Positions 1 to 7,928 of a stretch of DNA of 64,000 nucleotides are shown here, in pieces (within the stretch, counting starts at the first letter, position 1; every line of letters starts with the position of its first letter). This stretch comes from DATFKA01 sp042095835 (GTDB taxonomy: Bacteria; Bacteroidota; Bacteroidia; Chitinophagales; Saprospiraceae). Where the stretch lies: NCBI GenBank assembly GCA_042095835.1, contig JBELML010000010.1:1-64000 (forward strand), written 5' to 3'. The position numbers and the translations under genes were made by a program. The notes below the pieces were generated by a model. The model worked only from the letters and a program-made list of their open reading frames with translations. It did not search any database and had not been told where the DNA came from.

Positions 1-1
1 T

Positions 2-81
2 GAGGCTAATCGAGGCAAAAAACGCAAGCTATGCATCGCATAGATGTCCCGGATTTACTCCGGGATTAACGAAGAGTAGCC
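2..81. repeat. Palindromic intergenic repeat, copy 1
   Basis: A short imperfect palindrome closed by AGGCTA (3-8) and TAGCCT (75-80). It holds the core GAGGCAAAAAACGC at 12-25, which recurs at 29569-29582 and, in reverse complement form, at 7404-7417 and 16294-16307. The half-sites around ATGCATCGCAT lie in the middle, followed by a nested mini-hairpin TCCCGG/CCGGGA at 47-66. It carries no ORF. It is probably a non-autonomous, MITE-like or REP-like element. Confidence 0.55.
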
Positions 82-237
82 TTAAAAGATGTTTTTGATA
101 GCCCAACAAGGAGACTTTAAACAGCTTCTTTATGTATATCCCTAGGTTTTGTATCGTCCTTTTTAAAATGATGCCTCGATAGCTCTCACCATGACGGTGT
201 GGAGCTATTTGTGTTGATATTACTTAACTTTTATGAC

Positions 238-618
238 ATGAAAAAAATCATCAATACCAGCAAGGCACCTAGCCCAGTCGGCCCCTACAACCAAGCCATC
301 ATTCACAATGGCACCTTGTATGCTAGTGGACAGATCGCTATTGATCCCGCTACTGGACATTTGGTCCAAGACACTATCGAAGCAGAAACCAAGCAAGTGA
401 TGGAAAACATCAAGGCCATCCTAGATGAAGCCGGTCTCACCTTTGAAGACATCATCAAATGTTCTGTTTTTGTTTCAGACATGAACAACTACAGCCGTAT
501 TAATGCAGTCTATGCTCAATATTTCAATGAAGATACTGCTCCAGCCAGGGAACTGGTAGAAGTCGCTAATCTTCCTAAATTTGTCAATATTGAAATATCG
601 GTCCTAGCAGCCGTTTAG
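238..618 (+). CDS. ridA: RidA family enamine/imine deaminase
   Basis: RidA proteins hydrolyse reactive enamine/imine intermediates such as 2-aminoacrylate released by PLP enzymes, and act in the cytosol as trimers. From ATG 238 the protein has 126 residues, the usual family length. It opens with the typical KAPSPVGPYNQA stretch, then has SGQIAIDP, and ends with the conserved PAREL...EISVLAAV region that carries the catalytic arginine. An upstream in-frame GTG at 199 would add 13 hydrophobic residues that do not fit the family, so ATG 238 is preferred. The gene lies 64 bp before trpS on the same strand. The family call is firm; the exact physiological substrate is not shown by the sequence. 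Confidence 0.93.
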   Translation: MKKIINTSKAPSPVGPYNQAIIHNGTLYASGQIAIDPATGHLVQDTIEAETKQVMENIKAILDEAGLTFEDIIKCSVFVSDMNNYSRINAVYAQYFNEDTAPARELVEVANLPKFVNIEISVLAAV

Positions 619-682
619 GCGATGCTTCTAACCGACAAAGTCACTAACCTAATTATTCATCAGCTCATTAATTAACTGACCC

Positions 683-1684
683 ATGTCTCGCAAAACTGTT
701 TTATCCTGCATACAACCTACCGGAAACATGCACTTTGGCAACTACTTTGGTGCAGTCAAAAACTGGGTCGCACTCCAAGAAGAGTACGATTGCTTCTATG
801 GTGTAGTCGACTATCATGCTATGACGATGCCGTATGACCCCAAAAAATTGCGAAATAATACTTGGGAGTTGATTTTTAACCTGATGGCCAGTGGCATTAA
901 AGCCGACAACCTGTTCATCCAATCGCTGGTACCTGAGCACGCCGAATTATGCTGGATATTTAATTGTTTTGCCTCTTATGGTATGCTCACTCGTATGACC
1001 CAGTTCAAAGACAAGAGCCATAAAGCAGGCGAAGATGGTTTTATCTCTGCTGGTCTTCTCGACTATCCGGTCCTCCAAGCTGCCGATATTTTGATATACC
1101 GTGCAGATTATGTGCCAGTGGGGAAAGACCAAGAACAGCACCTGGAACTAACCCGCAATATTGCTCAGCGCTTTAATGCACAGTGCAAAAAGGAATTCTT
1201 TGTATTGCCTGAAACGCTTTTTACAGAAATTCCCAAAGTGATGTCTACCGCCGACCCTAGTCGCAAAATGAGTAAAAGTGCAGGCGCCAAACACCATATT
1301 GACCTCATGGAAGAAGAGGCAAGGATTCGCAAGCAGGTCAAGTCAGCAGTAACCGATACGGGCGATACTCCAGCGGGAGAAATGAGTGCTGGCGTAGCCA
1401 ACTTGTTTAGTTTATTGAGAGCCAGCGAGCGATTCGAAGCGCATGACTCCCTAATGGAAGATTACAATAATGGTCAACTCAAATATGTAGACCTCAAAGA
1501 GGCTGTGGCAGATGGTCTAGTAGCTATTAGCTCTACATTTAGAGCCCAAAAACAGGAGATCATGGCCAATAAAAAAGAAGTCAAAAACCAGATTAAAGCT
1601 TCTACTTTCAAAATCAGGCAAAGGGCGCAAGAGACCGTTAAAGAAGTGAAAGAATTGGCTGGCCTGATGAATGTGCGGTTTTAA
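683..1684 (+). CDS. trpS: Tryptophanyl-tRNA synthetase
   Basis: This class Ic aminoacyl-tRNA synthetase charges tRNA-Trp with tryptophan. The 333-residue product has the normal bacterial TrpS length. The HIGH-like signature appears as PTGNMHFGN (residues 12-20) and the KMSKS loop is intact at residues 195-199. The Rossmann-fold motif GLLDYPVLQAADILIY, diagnostic of TrpRS, lies between them. ATG 683 gives a full N-terminus. The gene is followed 30 bp later by a dispersed leader repeat, so transcription may end there or continue into the next gene. Confidence 0.96.
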   Translation: MSRKTVLSCIQPTGNMHFGNYFGAVKNWVALQEEYDCFYGVVDYHAMTMPYDPKKLRNNTWELIFNLMASGIKADNLFIQSLVPEHAELCWIFNCFASYGMLTRMTQFKDKSHKAGEDGFISAGLLDYPVLQAADILIYRADYVPVGKDQEQHLELTRNIAQRFNAQCKKEFFVLPETLFTEIPKVMSTADPSRKMSKSAGAKHHIDLMEEEARIRKQVKSAVTDTGDTPAGEMSAGVANLFSLLRASERFEAHDSLMEDYNNGQLKYVDLKEAVADGLVAISSTFRAQKQEIMANKKEVKNQIKASTFKIRQRAQETVKEVKELAGLMNVRF

Positions 1685-1713
1685 AACAGGTGCTTACCTG
1701 AAAATTTTATAAG

Positions 1714-1903
1714 ATGAAATGAGCATGATCTTATTTAATCATAAAATCACCAATCGGTGATGATTAAATAAGATTATGCGCAATCGAAGATTCATGAACT
1801 CCATTAAAATCATTAATACGCAAGTGAATAAAGCGAAGCGGTTACATTTTTTAAAAATTTCGTAATTGCTTCATCTTTATATAATTGCTAAATTTTTAAA
1901 CAA
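1714..1903 (+). repeat. Leader repeat, copy A, upstream of FAH gene
   Basis: This 190-bp intergenic block is closely matched at 63337-63527. The first ~130 bp differ at only about six positions by eye, and similarity weakens after that but returns just before the start codon. It carries a strong hairpin: outer arms 1728-1741 and 1761-1774 (14 bp, perfect) and an inner stem ATCACC/GGTGAT (1746-1751/1756-1761). In both copies the block starts 30-37 bp after the upstream stop codon and ends at the ATG of the downstream gene. It may carry that gene's promoter and leader. A TATAATTG element at 1880-1887 resembles the Bacteroidota -7 box. Confidence 0.7.
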
Positions 1904-2524
1904 ATGAAAATCATTTGTATTGGTAGAAACTACCTTGACCATATCAAGGAATTAAATAACGCCATCCCCAAGAAGCCCTTGGTATTCATGAAGCCGCCAA
2001 CGGCCTTGCTGGTGAATAATAAACCTTTCTACTATCCAGAATTTTCTCAGGATATTCATTACGAAGTAGAGATTGTGATCAAAATTGCTAAAAATGGTCG
2101 ACACATTCAGCCTGAATTTGCAGCCGATTATATTGGGGATATTGCTCTTGGTATAGACTTTACAGCTCGAGACGTACAAAAGCAATGCAAAGAGAAAGGT
2201 CATCCCTGGGAAATTGCTAAAGGATTCGACAATTCTGCGGTCATTAGTTCTTTTGTGCCTTTACAAAAGCTCAATCGAAAGGCGATCGAATTTGAATTGC
2301 ATAAAAATGGAGAGCAGGTACAGCATGGAAACACCAAGGATATGGTCTTTTCTTTTGAAGACATCATCGTGCATGTTTCCAAATATTTCAAACTACAAAT
2401 GGGTGATTATATCTATACTGGTACGCCCGCAGGAGTCGGCCCCATCCAGGTTGGAGACCATCTTCAAGGCTTTCTGCATACCAAAGAAGAAGTGCAAACG
2501 ATGTTTGAATGTGCTATCAGATAA
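1904..2524 (+). CDS. Fumarylacetoacetate hydrolase (FAH) family protein
   Basis: FAH-fold enzymes cleave or decarboxylate carbon-carbon bonds of beta-keto acids (acylpyruvases, oxaloacetate decarboxylases) using Mg2+. At 206 residues this is the short single-domain form, like bacterial YcgM and eukaryotic FAHD1. The metal ligands are visible as the ExE motif in HYEVEIV and the Asp in GIDFTARDVQ, followed by the Lys-containing AKGFDNSA loop. The C-terminal YIYTGTPAGVGPI motif is typical. The true substrate cannot be told from sequence. The whole spacer before the start codon is a repeated leader shared with the sulfatase gene at the right end of the window. Confidence 0.9.
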   Translation: MKIICIGRNYLDHIKELNNAIPKKPLVFMKPPTALLVNNKPFYYPEFSQDIHYEVEIVIKIAKNGRHIQPEFAADYIGDIALGIDFTARDVQKQCKEKGHPWEIAKGFDNSAVISSFVPLQKLNRKAIEFELHKNGEQVQHGNTKDMVFSFEDIIVHVSKYFKLQMGDYIYTGTPAGVGPIQVGDHLQGFLHTKEEVQTMFECAIR

Positions 2525-2570
2525 AAGCAATTAAGCATCTTCTAGATAAAGTTCTTTTAGAAGATAGCAA

Positions 2571-2598
2571 TTGACTTCAATAGTATTTCTTATTTTTG
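2571..2598 (+). promoter_or_regulatory. Promoter of metK
   Basis: TTG at 2571-2573, a 17-bp spacer, and TATTTTTG at 2591-2598 match the Bacteroidota sigma-A pattern TTG-N17-23-TAnnTTTG. The predicted transcript would have a leader of roughly 80 nt before the metK ATG. The same spacing is seen before porU. Confidence 0.6.
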
Positions 2599-2683
2599 CG
2601 ACCTATTTCAAAAAACCTATTCTATTGTCAAGCAAAGTGGATAGTAATTTCTTCACTGATAGATAGAAAATAAAACTGAATAT

Positions 2684-3937
2684 ATGCCATATTTATTTAC
2701 TTCCGAATCGGTATCGGAGGGACATCCAGATAAAGTTGCAGATCAGATTTCTGATGCGCTAGTAGATCACTTCATTGGCTTTGATCCTTCTTCAAAGGTA
2801 GCTTGTGAGACCCTTGTTACAACAGGGCAGGTCGTCTTAGCTGGCGAGGTGAAATCAGATGTTTACCTAGATGTGCAGCAAATTGCACGAGATGTTATCA
2901 GCAAAATCGGCTACACCAAAAGTGAATACATGTTTGAAGCTAATTCCTGTGGTGTACTCTCTGCTATTCACGAACAATCTCCTGATATCAATCAAGGAGT
3001 TGAGCGTAGCAACCCAGAAGATCAAGGAGCTGGCGACCAAGGTATGATGTTTGGCTATGCCACCAATGAGACAGAGAATTATATGCCTTTGGCACTCGAT
3101 CTTTCTCACCGCATTTTGAAGGAGTTGGCTTTGATCCGCAAAGAAGGTAAGGAAATGACCTACCTACGCCCAGATTCAAAAAGCCAGGTGACCATTGAAT
3201 ACAATGACAACAATCAACCAGTACGTATTGATACGATTGTTGTTTCTACGCAGCATGATGATTTTGATGAAGATGAGAAAATGCTCGCCAAAATCAAAGA
3301 AGATATTATCAATATTGTCATTCCCAAAGTAAAGGCAGATTGTATTGGTAAAGTACAAGCACTTTTCGATGATCAAATCACTTATCATATCAACCCGACG
3401 GGCAAATTTGTCATTGGGGGACCACACGGTGATACGGGCCTGACGGGTCGTAAAATCATTGTAGATACCTACGGTGGTAAGGGAGCACACGGTGGTGGAG
3501 CTTTCTCTGGTAAAGATCCATCTAAAGTAGACCGTTCGGCTGCTTATGCTACGCGCCATATTGCCAAAAACTTGGTCGCTGCTGGTGTATGTGATGAAGT
3601 TTTAGTGCAGGTATCTTATGCTATTGGAGTCGCTAAACCAACCAATATTTATATCCAAACTTACGGCACAGCCAAAGTAAGCATGGATGATGGAGCGATT
3701 GCTGAGAAAGTAGCAGAGATATTCGATATGCGTCCATATGCCATTGAGCAGCGCCTAAAGTTGCGCAATCCTATCTACGGAGACTCGGCAGCTTATGGCC
3801 ACATGGGGCGTACACCCGAAACCAAAACAGTGGTTCTTAAAGACGGTGCCGGTAGAGTAATCGAAAAAGAAGTGGAGACTTTTACTTGGGAGAAAACAGA
3901 TTATATTGATCAAGTAAAAACAGCTTTCGGTATTTAA
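2684..3937 (+). CDS. metK: S-adenosylmethionine synthetase
   Basis: MetK makes S-adenosylmethionine from methionine and ATP in the cytosol. The 417-residue product contains the family landmarks in order: SEGHPDKVADQISDA near the N-terminus, GAGDQGMMFGYA, the P-loop-like GGPHGDTGLTGRK, then GGKGAHGGGAFSGKDPSKVD. It is complete and collinear with bacterial MetK. It has its own promoter (2571-2598) and a terminator hairpin just after the stop, so it is probably monocistronic. Confidence 0.98.
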   Translation: MPYLFTSESVSEGHPDKVADQISDALVDHFIGFDPSSKVACETLVTTGQVVLAGEVKSDVYLDVQQIARDVISKIGYTKSEYMFEANSCGVLSAIHEQSPDINQGVERSNPEDQGAGDQGMMFGYATNETENYMPLALDLSHRILKELALIRKEGKEMTYLRPDSKSQVTIEYNDNNQPVRIDTIVVSTQHDDFDEDEKMLAKIKEDIINIVIPKVKADCIGKVQALFDDQITYHINPTGKFVIGGPHGDTGLTGRKIIVDTYGGKGAHGGGAFSGKDPSKVDRSAAYATRHIAKNLVAAGVCDEVLVQVSYAIGVAKPTNIYIQTYGTAKVSMDDGAIAEKVAEIFDMRPYAIEQRLKLRNPIYGDSAAYGHMGRTPETKTVVLKDGAGRVIEKEVETFTWEKTDYIDQVKTAFGI

Positions 3938-3967
3938 TTACTGAATACACTAGCTTAGACACAAAAT

Positions 3968-3997
3968 AGCCACCGCTTCCAATAGGAGACGGTGGCT
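3968..3997 (+). terminator. Terminator after metK
   Basis: Arms AGCCACCG (3968-3975) and CGGTGGCT (3990-3997) pair perfectly around a 14-nt loop, followed by TCTT. The T-run is weak, but the position 30 bp after the metK stop fits a terminator. It lies between convergent genes. Confidence 0.6.
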
Positions 3998-4068
3998 TCT
4001 TAGATAGTAGCATGGGATTAAAACATGGGCTCAGGTGATGCTATACAAAATACACTATACTTCATTTT

Positions 4069-4665
4069 TTAGGGCCTGCAAATAGCTGACCAATTGATAT
4101 CTCCTCTTTTTATGGCACTAACATTAAAAACAGTGTCCTCCAGTAAATCTTTAATTGTAAAGGTACTTTGAGTACCTGCATTCTCATCCTGATAAAATAG
4201 CCACCCCAAAGGAGGGACATCTACTGCAATATCAAGTTGTAATATCAATCTCCTGAGTAAGACTAGATCAAAGGTCGTCAAGGTTTTGGATTGATTAACA
4301 TCTCCTGCTTGCACTTGAACCGCACTTAGTGGATTCCCAATGCCTAATATATGCCTGGAGATCAGCACCATATCGAAAGTAGATATGCCATTCAGTTCTC
4401 CAGATATGCTGGGGTCATAAGCGACCGTGATTTCATAATTCATCTCTACTCCACCAGGGACACTATCGATGCTGTAGGCCCCATCTGGAGCAGTGATGGC
4501 CATGTCTACTTGCCTACCCGCCGAATCTAAAAGCCAGACAATGGCATTATCCATTGGAGCGCCCTGGCCGCACTCTACTCGTCCTGAAATAGTAAAGAGA
4601 TTTGACTGTCCACTAGCATCTATGGCTAGAAGAATAGTGGTCATGAATAAGATTAATATTCTCAT
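4069..4665 (-). CDS. Secreted dockerin-like repeat protein
   Basis: The 198-residue product has a signal peptide (hydrophobic residues 3-19 ending ASGQ). A carboxypeptidase-regulatory/SD-type beta domain follows (FTISGRVECGQGAPMDNA, roughly residues 24-85). Two helix-loop segments resembling dockerin type I repeats come next (STFDMVLISRHILG and AGDVNQSKTLTTFDLVLLRRLIL region, about 95-145). It ends shortly after GDINWSAIC. No T9SS sorting domain is visible. It starts 4 bp downstream of the truncated gene at 4670-5878 and was probably co-transcribed with it. Such proteins are common among Saprospiria surface proteins; the function is unknown. Confidence 0.75.
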   Translation of the reverse strand: MRILILFMTTILLAIDASGQSNLFTISGRVECGQGAPMDNAIVWLLDSAGRQVDMAITAPDGAYSIDSVPGGVEMNYEITVAYDPSISGELNGISTFDMVLISRHILGIGNPLSAVQVQAGDVNQSKTLTTFDLVLLRRLILQLDIAVDVPPLGWLFYQDENAGTQSTFTIKDLLEDTVFNVSAIKRGDINWSAICRP

Positions 4666-4669
4666 GGGA

Positions 4670-5878
4670 TTATTGATTTTTAGTGAATTTCTTAATGATA
4701 ATTCCGTCTTTAGTTAGGATTTTGAGCGTGTATAATCCATTGCCTAAAGTGGCTGTACTCAAGCGGTCATTGAGGAGTTCTTTTTGTGATAAAAGGAGCC
4801 TTCCTTGTAGGTCCTGAATTTGAATTTGCTCTATTTCTAGGTTAGTCAAATTCCTCAACCACAAATCTGATTTAACTGGATTGGGGTACAGCTGGATTAA
4901 TTTTTCCGAAAGGATATTGACGGTCTGAGTGGTAGATTCAACGACCGTTGTAGTGGTCGTTTCTCTCACCTCTCCCCTACGCTCCTGCGCATCTAAGCGG
5001 ACAATATCTTCAAATGTGAGATTAAATTGCTCCTCTTCTCGAATGGTAAAAATGACATCCTCTATTGTCACTGCACCTCGGGCGATTTCACCAAATCCGC
5101 TGAGATTCTTTCCGTCTTTTCTGGAAATAGCCAGTTCCACTTTCCCCTGATCTGGAAATTCTCTAAACACCATCATGAGTTCGTCAGGTGAGTCCCCCAA
5201 CCAAGAGGTCTCTAGATGAAAATCAAAGCTTCCAGGCTCTACCAATTTAGGATCATAGGTCAAGGTGAAGGCAATACTATAGATATCTGTAATCGGTTCT
5301 TCTGCTGTGCCTAATAGAATCGGGAATTCAATATCAGCTCCTTCAAAGAGCGTATCAAGTTGGGTATAAAGTGGTGGCCCATTATTGTCTCTCACCTCCC
5401 CTATCGCGCCAGCTATACCTGGCAAGTCGTAGGTGCGTGTCCAATTCTGTAAGATGGCTGTGAGGTCTGCTTCATCCAGTAGTCCATCACCGTTGGTATC
5501 TGCAAATTTGTAGTCCAATTGAGACCCTGGTGTCAACTGCTCCCAAGGCGCACTAAACTGACCTTCCCAGCTAAGGCTTGCACCCGCCCTGAGTGGTCCC
5601 ATCCGTCCAAAACCTAAGCCGATATTGAGCAAGTCTTGGTGATTGACTAAGCCATCAACATTGGCATCTCCGGGCCATACTCTTCTAGAGATTATCGCTG
5701 CGCCATCGGAATAATCATAATCCAATATTTGTAAATCTTTATTGATGAACTCTACTGGAAAACCTGTAGTATCTATCTTTATTGCGGTGGTATCTTCTAC
5801 ACTTTTGGCAAGCAAGCAGACCTCAAATAGTCTGGTATTTTCAGGAAGCGGCTTTAAGCTTACTACAGCAAATCGATT
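4670..5878 (-). pseudogene. 5'-truncated cohesin/dockerin-like T9SS cargo protein
   Basis: Reading from the right, the frame opens at 5878 directly after a stop codon and has no ATG or signal peptide. The nearest start codon is a TTG at 5815. The upstream 21 codons (NRFAVVSLKPLPENTRLFEV) still read like the end of a cohesin-like beta domain, so the gene has lost its 5' part. Then come two EF-hand-like dockerin segments (GDANVDGLVNHQDLL and ADTNGDGLLDEADL), a cohesin-like domain (IEFPILLGT... to ...VIFTI), a Thr-rich linker and a type A T9SS C-terminal domain (LYPNPVKSDLWL...). The remaining frame is intact for about 400 codons, so the loss may be recent. Without a signal peptide it cannot be secreted normally. 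Confidence 0.7.
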
Positions 5879-6201
5879 TTACCGACGGCTTTTATCAAAT
5901 GGCAGCCCGAATTATACAATTAAAAATCTACTACCTTTCGGAGGAATGGGAAGCTTTTGGCTCCTTGGTATTAGCCACACAGCGATTCTTGAGCCGCAAC
6001 AAACAATTATCAGCTTACCAGAAAAAGTCCAACCTGAATTTTCTAAGGATTATTAATCGCCTATTTAAATTTAAAATGAAAACTAAATATCTAGGCCGTA
6101 AAGGATTACAAGAACAAAAAGAAAAACTCATTATTCGAATTAATGAGACGCATCCATTAGGTAATAAAGGTTGGTTGAAGGAACAATACTATTACTTATA
6201 G
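5866..6201 (+). pseudogene. C-terminal remnant of a Saprospiria hypothetical protein
   Basis: About 111 codons of a helical, TPR-like C-terminus survive (QQIDFTDGFYQMAARIIQLK to KGWLKEQYYYL), with the pattern YYLSEEWEAFGSLVLATQRFL followed by a basic stretch. From memory, a family of larger Bacteroidota hypothetical proteins ends this way. Upstream of about 5866 the frame instead reads through the antisense of the truncated T9SS cargo gene, so its own start and 5' part are missing. Its 3' end overlaps the stop of the convergent DUF4174 gene by 10 bp. It is probably not functional. Confidence 0.5.
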
Positions 6202-6629
6202 CCCTTTTTCCTGCGCATTTCTGCTCTACGCATTGGCATGCCATCTATGAGAGCAAATAGATCATTTGGAGATACAGGAGTAGTAGATTTTAATTTAACA
6301 CCACCATCTTTACCTATTAATAACAGCAAAAAAGGATCTGACTTTTTCTTATAGTTTTGAATCAGCTTCTGAGCCTTAGTAGTGTTAATATTATTCTCTT
6401 GATAGGTACTTTGCCCATCCATTAAGAGCTTATAAACGACTAGATTCCTATCTTCAAGTTCTACTCTTTGCTGACTCAGGAACTGAATTTGATCTTTATA
6501 AGCCGTGAGTTGATCATTTTCAGCAATGATTAAAATAACGCGGTCTTCCCAACGATGCTGATCCAATTGTGCAATTGTTTGAAATGGATAAAACGCAACA
6601 ATAAAACCTAAAATCAATAACTTACTCAT
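6192..6629 (-). CDS. DUF4174 domain-containing periplasmic protein
   Basis: The 145-residue product has an N-terminal signal peptide (LILGFIVAFYPFQTIAQ). It is followed by a thioredoxin-like-fold DUF4174 domain with HRWEDRVILIIA near the start and FLLLLIGKDGGVKLKST before the C-terminal helix that begins SPNDLFALIDGMPMRRAE. This family usually ends with the RR-x-E-M basic tail seen here. The function is unknown. It lies 38 bp downstream of ribA on the same strand and may share its transcript. Confidence 0.8.
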   Translation of the reverse strand: MSKLLILGFIVAFYPFQTIAQLDQHRWEDRVILIIAENDQLTAYKDQIQFLSQQRVELEDRNLVVYKLLMDGQSTYQENNINTTKAQKLIQNYKKKSDPFLLLLIGKDGGVKLKSTTPVSPNDLFALIDGMPMRRAEMRRKKGYK

Positions 6630-6667
6630 AATCTTATCAACTAATAACCTTCTTAAACCTCCTAAAC

Positions 6668-7285
6668 CTAAAAAAGATGCCCCATTTGTTGTTGCTTGGT
6701 TTTGAGGTAGTCGAGATTTTCTTTTTGGGGTGTAATAATGAGCGGCACCCGTTCGATGACCTCAACATCCGAATCTTCGATAGCCTCAATTTTTTCTGGG
6801 TTATTGGTTAGCAGGCGTATTTTTTCTATGCCCAACTCATTCATCATCTCGATAGCCATATCATATTGTCTGGCATCTACTTCCAACCCGAGATGCACAT
6901 TCGCATCAACGGTATTGAGGCCCAAATCCTGAAGCTGATAGGCTTTTAATTTATTAATAATGCCAATACCTCTGCCCTCCTGTCTTAGGTACAGAATCAC
7001 GCCACCTGCTTCTGCTGTCATTTGGAGTGCATGATGTAATTGCTCTCCACAATCACAACGCTTTGACCCAAACAGATCGCCAGTAATACATTCGGAATGA
7101 ATGCGTAATAAAGTAGGTTCCTTTTCCTTGAAATGCTCGTGGACGAGCGCGATATGCGGCATCCAATCTCCCTCATCGCAAGAGTAGGCTATCATATTAA
7201 AGTTGCCCCAAGGCGTAGGAATCAGGGCCTCCGCTTGTCGGGTGACTTTTCCTGATTTTCTTTGATGATCACTTGTTTTATCCAT
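6668..7285 (-). CDS. ribA: GTP cyclohydrolase II
   Basis: RibA opens GTP to 2,5-diamino-6-ribosylamino-pyrimidinone phosphate, the first step of riboflavin synthesis. The 205-residue product is the stand-alone GCHII, not a RibBA fusion. The three zinc-binding cysteines are in CITGDLFGSKRCDCG, and the nucleotide-binding RQEGRGIGIINK motif and TNNPEKIEAIE are present. The length is normal. The nearest upstream intergenic region holds a long palindromic repeat (7340-7516), which could affect its transcription. Confidence 0.96.
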   Translation of the reverse strand: MDKTSDHQRKSGKVTRQAEALIPTPWGNFNMIAYSCDEGDWMPHIALVHEHFKEKEPTLLRIHSECITGDLFGSKRCDCGEQLHHALQMTAEAGGVILYLRQEGRGIGIINKLKAYQLQDLGLNTVDANVHLGLEVDARQYDMAIEMMNELGIEKIRLLTNNPEKIEAIEDSDVEVIERVPLIITPQKENLDYLKTKQQQMGHLF

Positions 7286-7339
7286 AGTATTTCGACACTC
7301 GTCATTAAGGCAACATTCAGGGCGTAGAATGGTTGATTA

Positions 7340-7516
7340 ATGCGCTAAGTAACAGCCAAAAAACAACTTACCGATTTTGATGGAATCTTTTGCACCAATA
7401 CGGCGTTAAAAAGCCTCGCTAATGCCCTGCATTAGCTACGTTTTCTGCCTTGTCTTGGCACAAAATCTTCTCGATCAAAATGCGGGACTTATTCTTTGTC
7501 TATTACTAAAACGCAT
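7340..7516. repeat. Palindromic intergenic repeat, copy 2 (full length)
   Basis: A 177-bp near-perfect palindrome bounded by ATGCG (7340-7344) and CGCAT (7512-7516). The outer arms (CTAAGTAACAGCCAAAA on the left, ATTACTAA on the right) pair imperfectly. They are followed by CGATTTTGAT/ATCAAAATGCG and a core CGTTAAAAAGCCTCGC (7404-7419) pairing with the GCTACGTTTT region. It corresponds over its full length to 16209-16422. It carries no ORF. The rest of 7286-7928 is AT-rich and holds only the leader of the susC-like gene. Confidence 0.75.
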
Positions 7517-7928
7517 AATTTTTTCTAGAAACAAAGATAAAAATTAAATTTTGCCCAATCTTTTTTTTGATAAAGTCATCTAGGTGACAAGTAGCTTGCT
7601 TAACGGTTCATTTACAAAAAGTTAAAGCAAGGTTAAACAATTTTCACTTATTCGTATTCTGTGTATTGAAGGTAAACAAGCAGATAAAGTCGCCCTAAAT
7701 CCAGATATAATGGATAATAATTGCGACAAAAGCTATTACCTTCGCCAGCGTTTTGCAGTAGCAAAGCGATATGTAAGTAAAGAATCGTTAAAAAAACTTT
7801 AAAAATTGTACAGCCTTATTGATCTGATTCATCAGACCAAAAGGTATGTAATTTCCTATTCGAGTAAATCCTTTAATCTAATTAAAGGAAGAAGCAATTA
7901 ATCATTAGCTCACTAAAATCGTTTCACG

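Noticed and set aside
199..237. GTG-started N-terminal extension of the RidA gene
   Set aside because: The 13 added residues are hydrophobic and not seen in RidA proteins; ATG 238 gives the standard length.
1728..1774. CRISPR-like or plain terminator reading of the leader hairpin
   Set aside because: There is no repeat-spacer array and no T-run after the stem, and the similarity extends well beyond the hairpin.
2599..2683. SAM riboswitch before metK
   Set aside because: The ~85-nt leader shows no clear SAM-riboswitch core that I can recognise by eye.
5742..6056. Overlapping + strand ORF with mixed content
   Set aside because: It is mostly the antisense of the truncated T9SS cargo gene and the wrong frame of the helical remnant.
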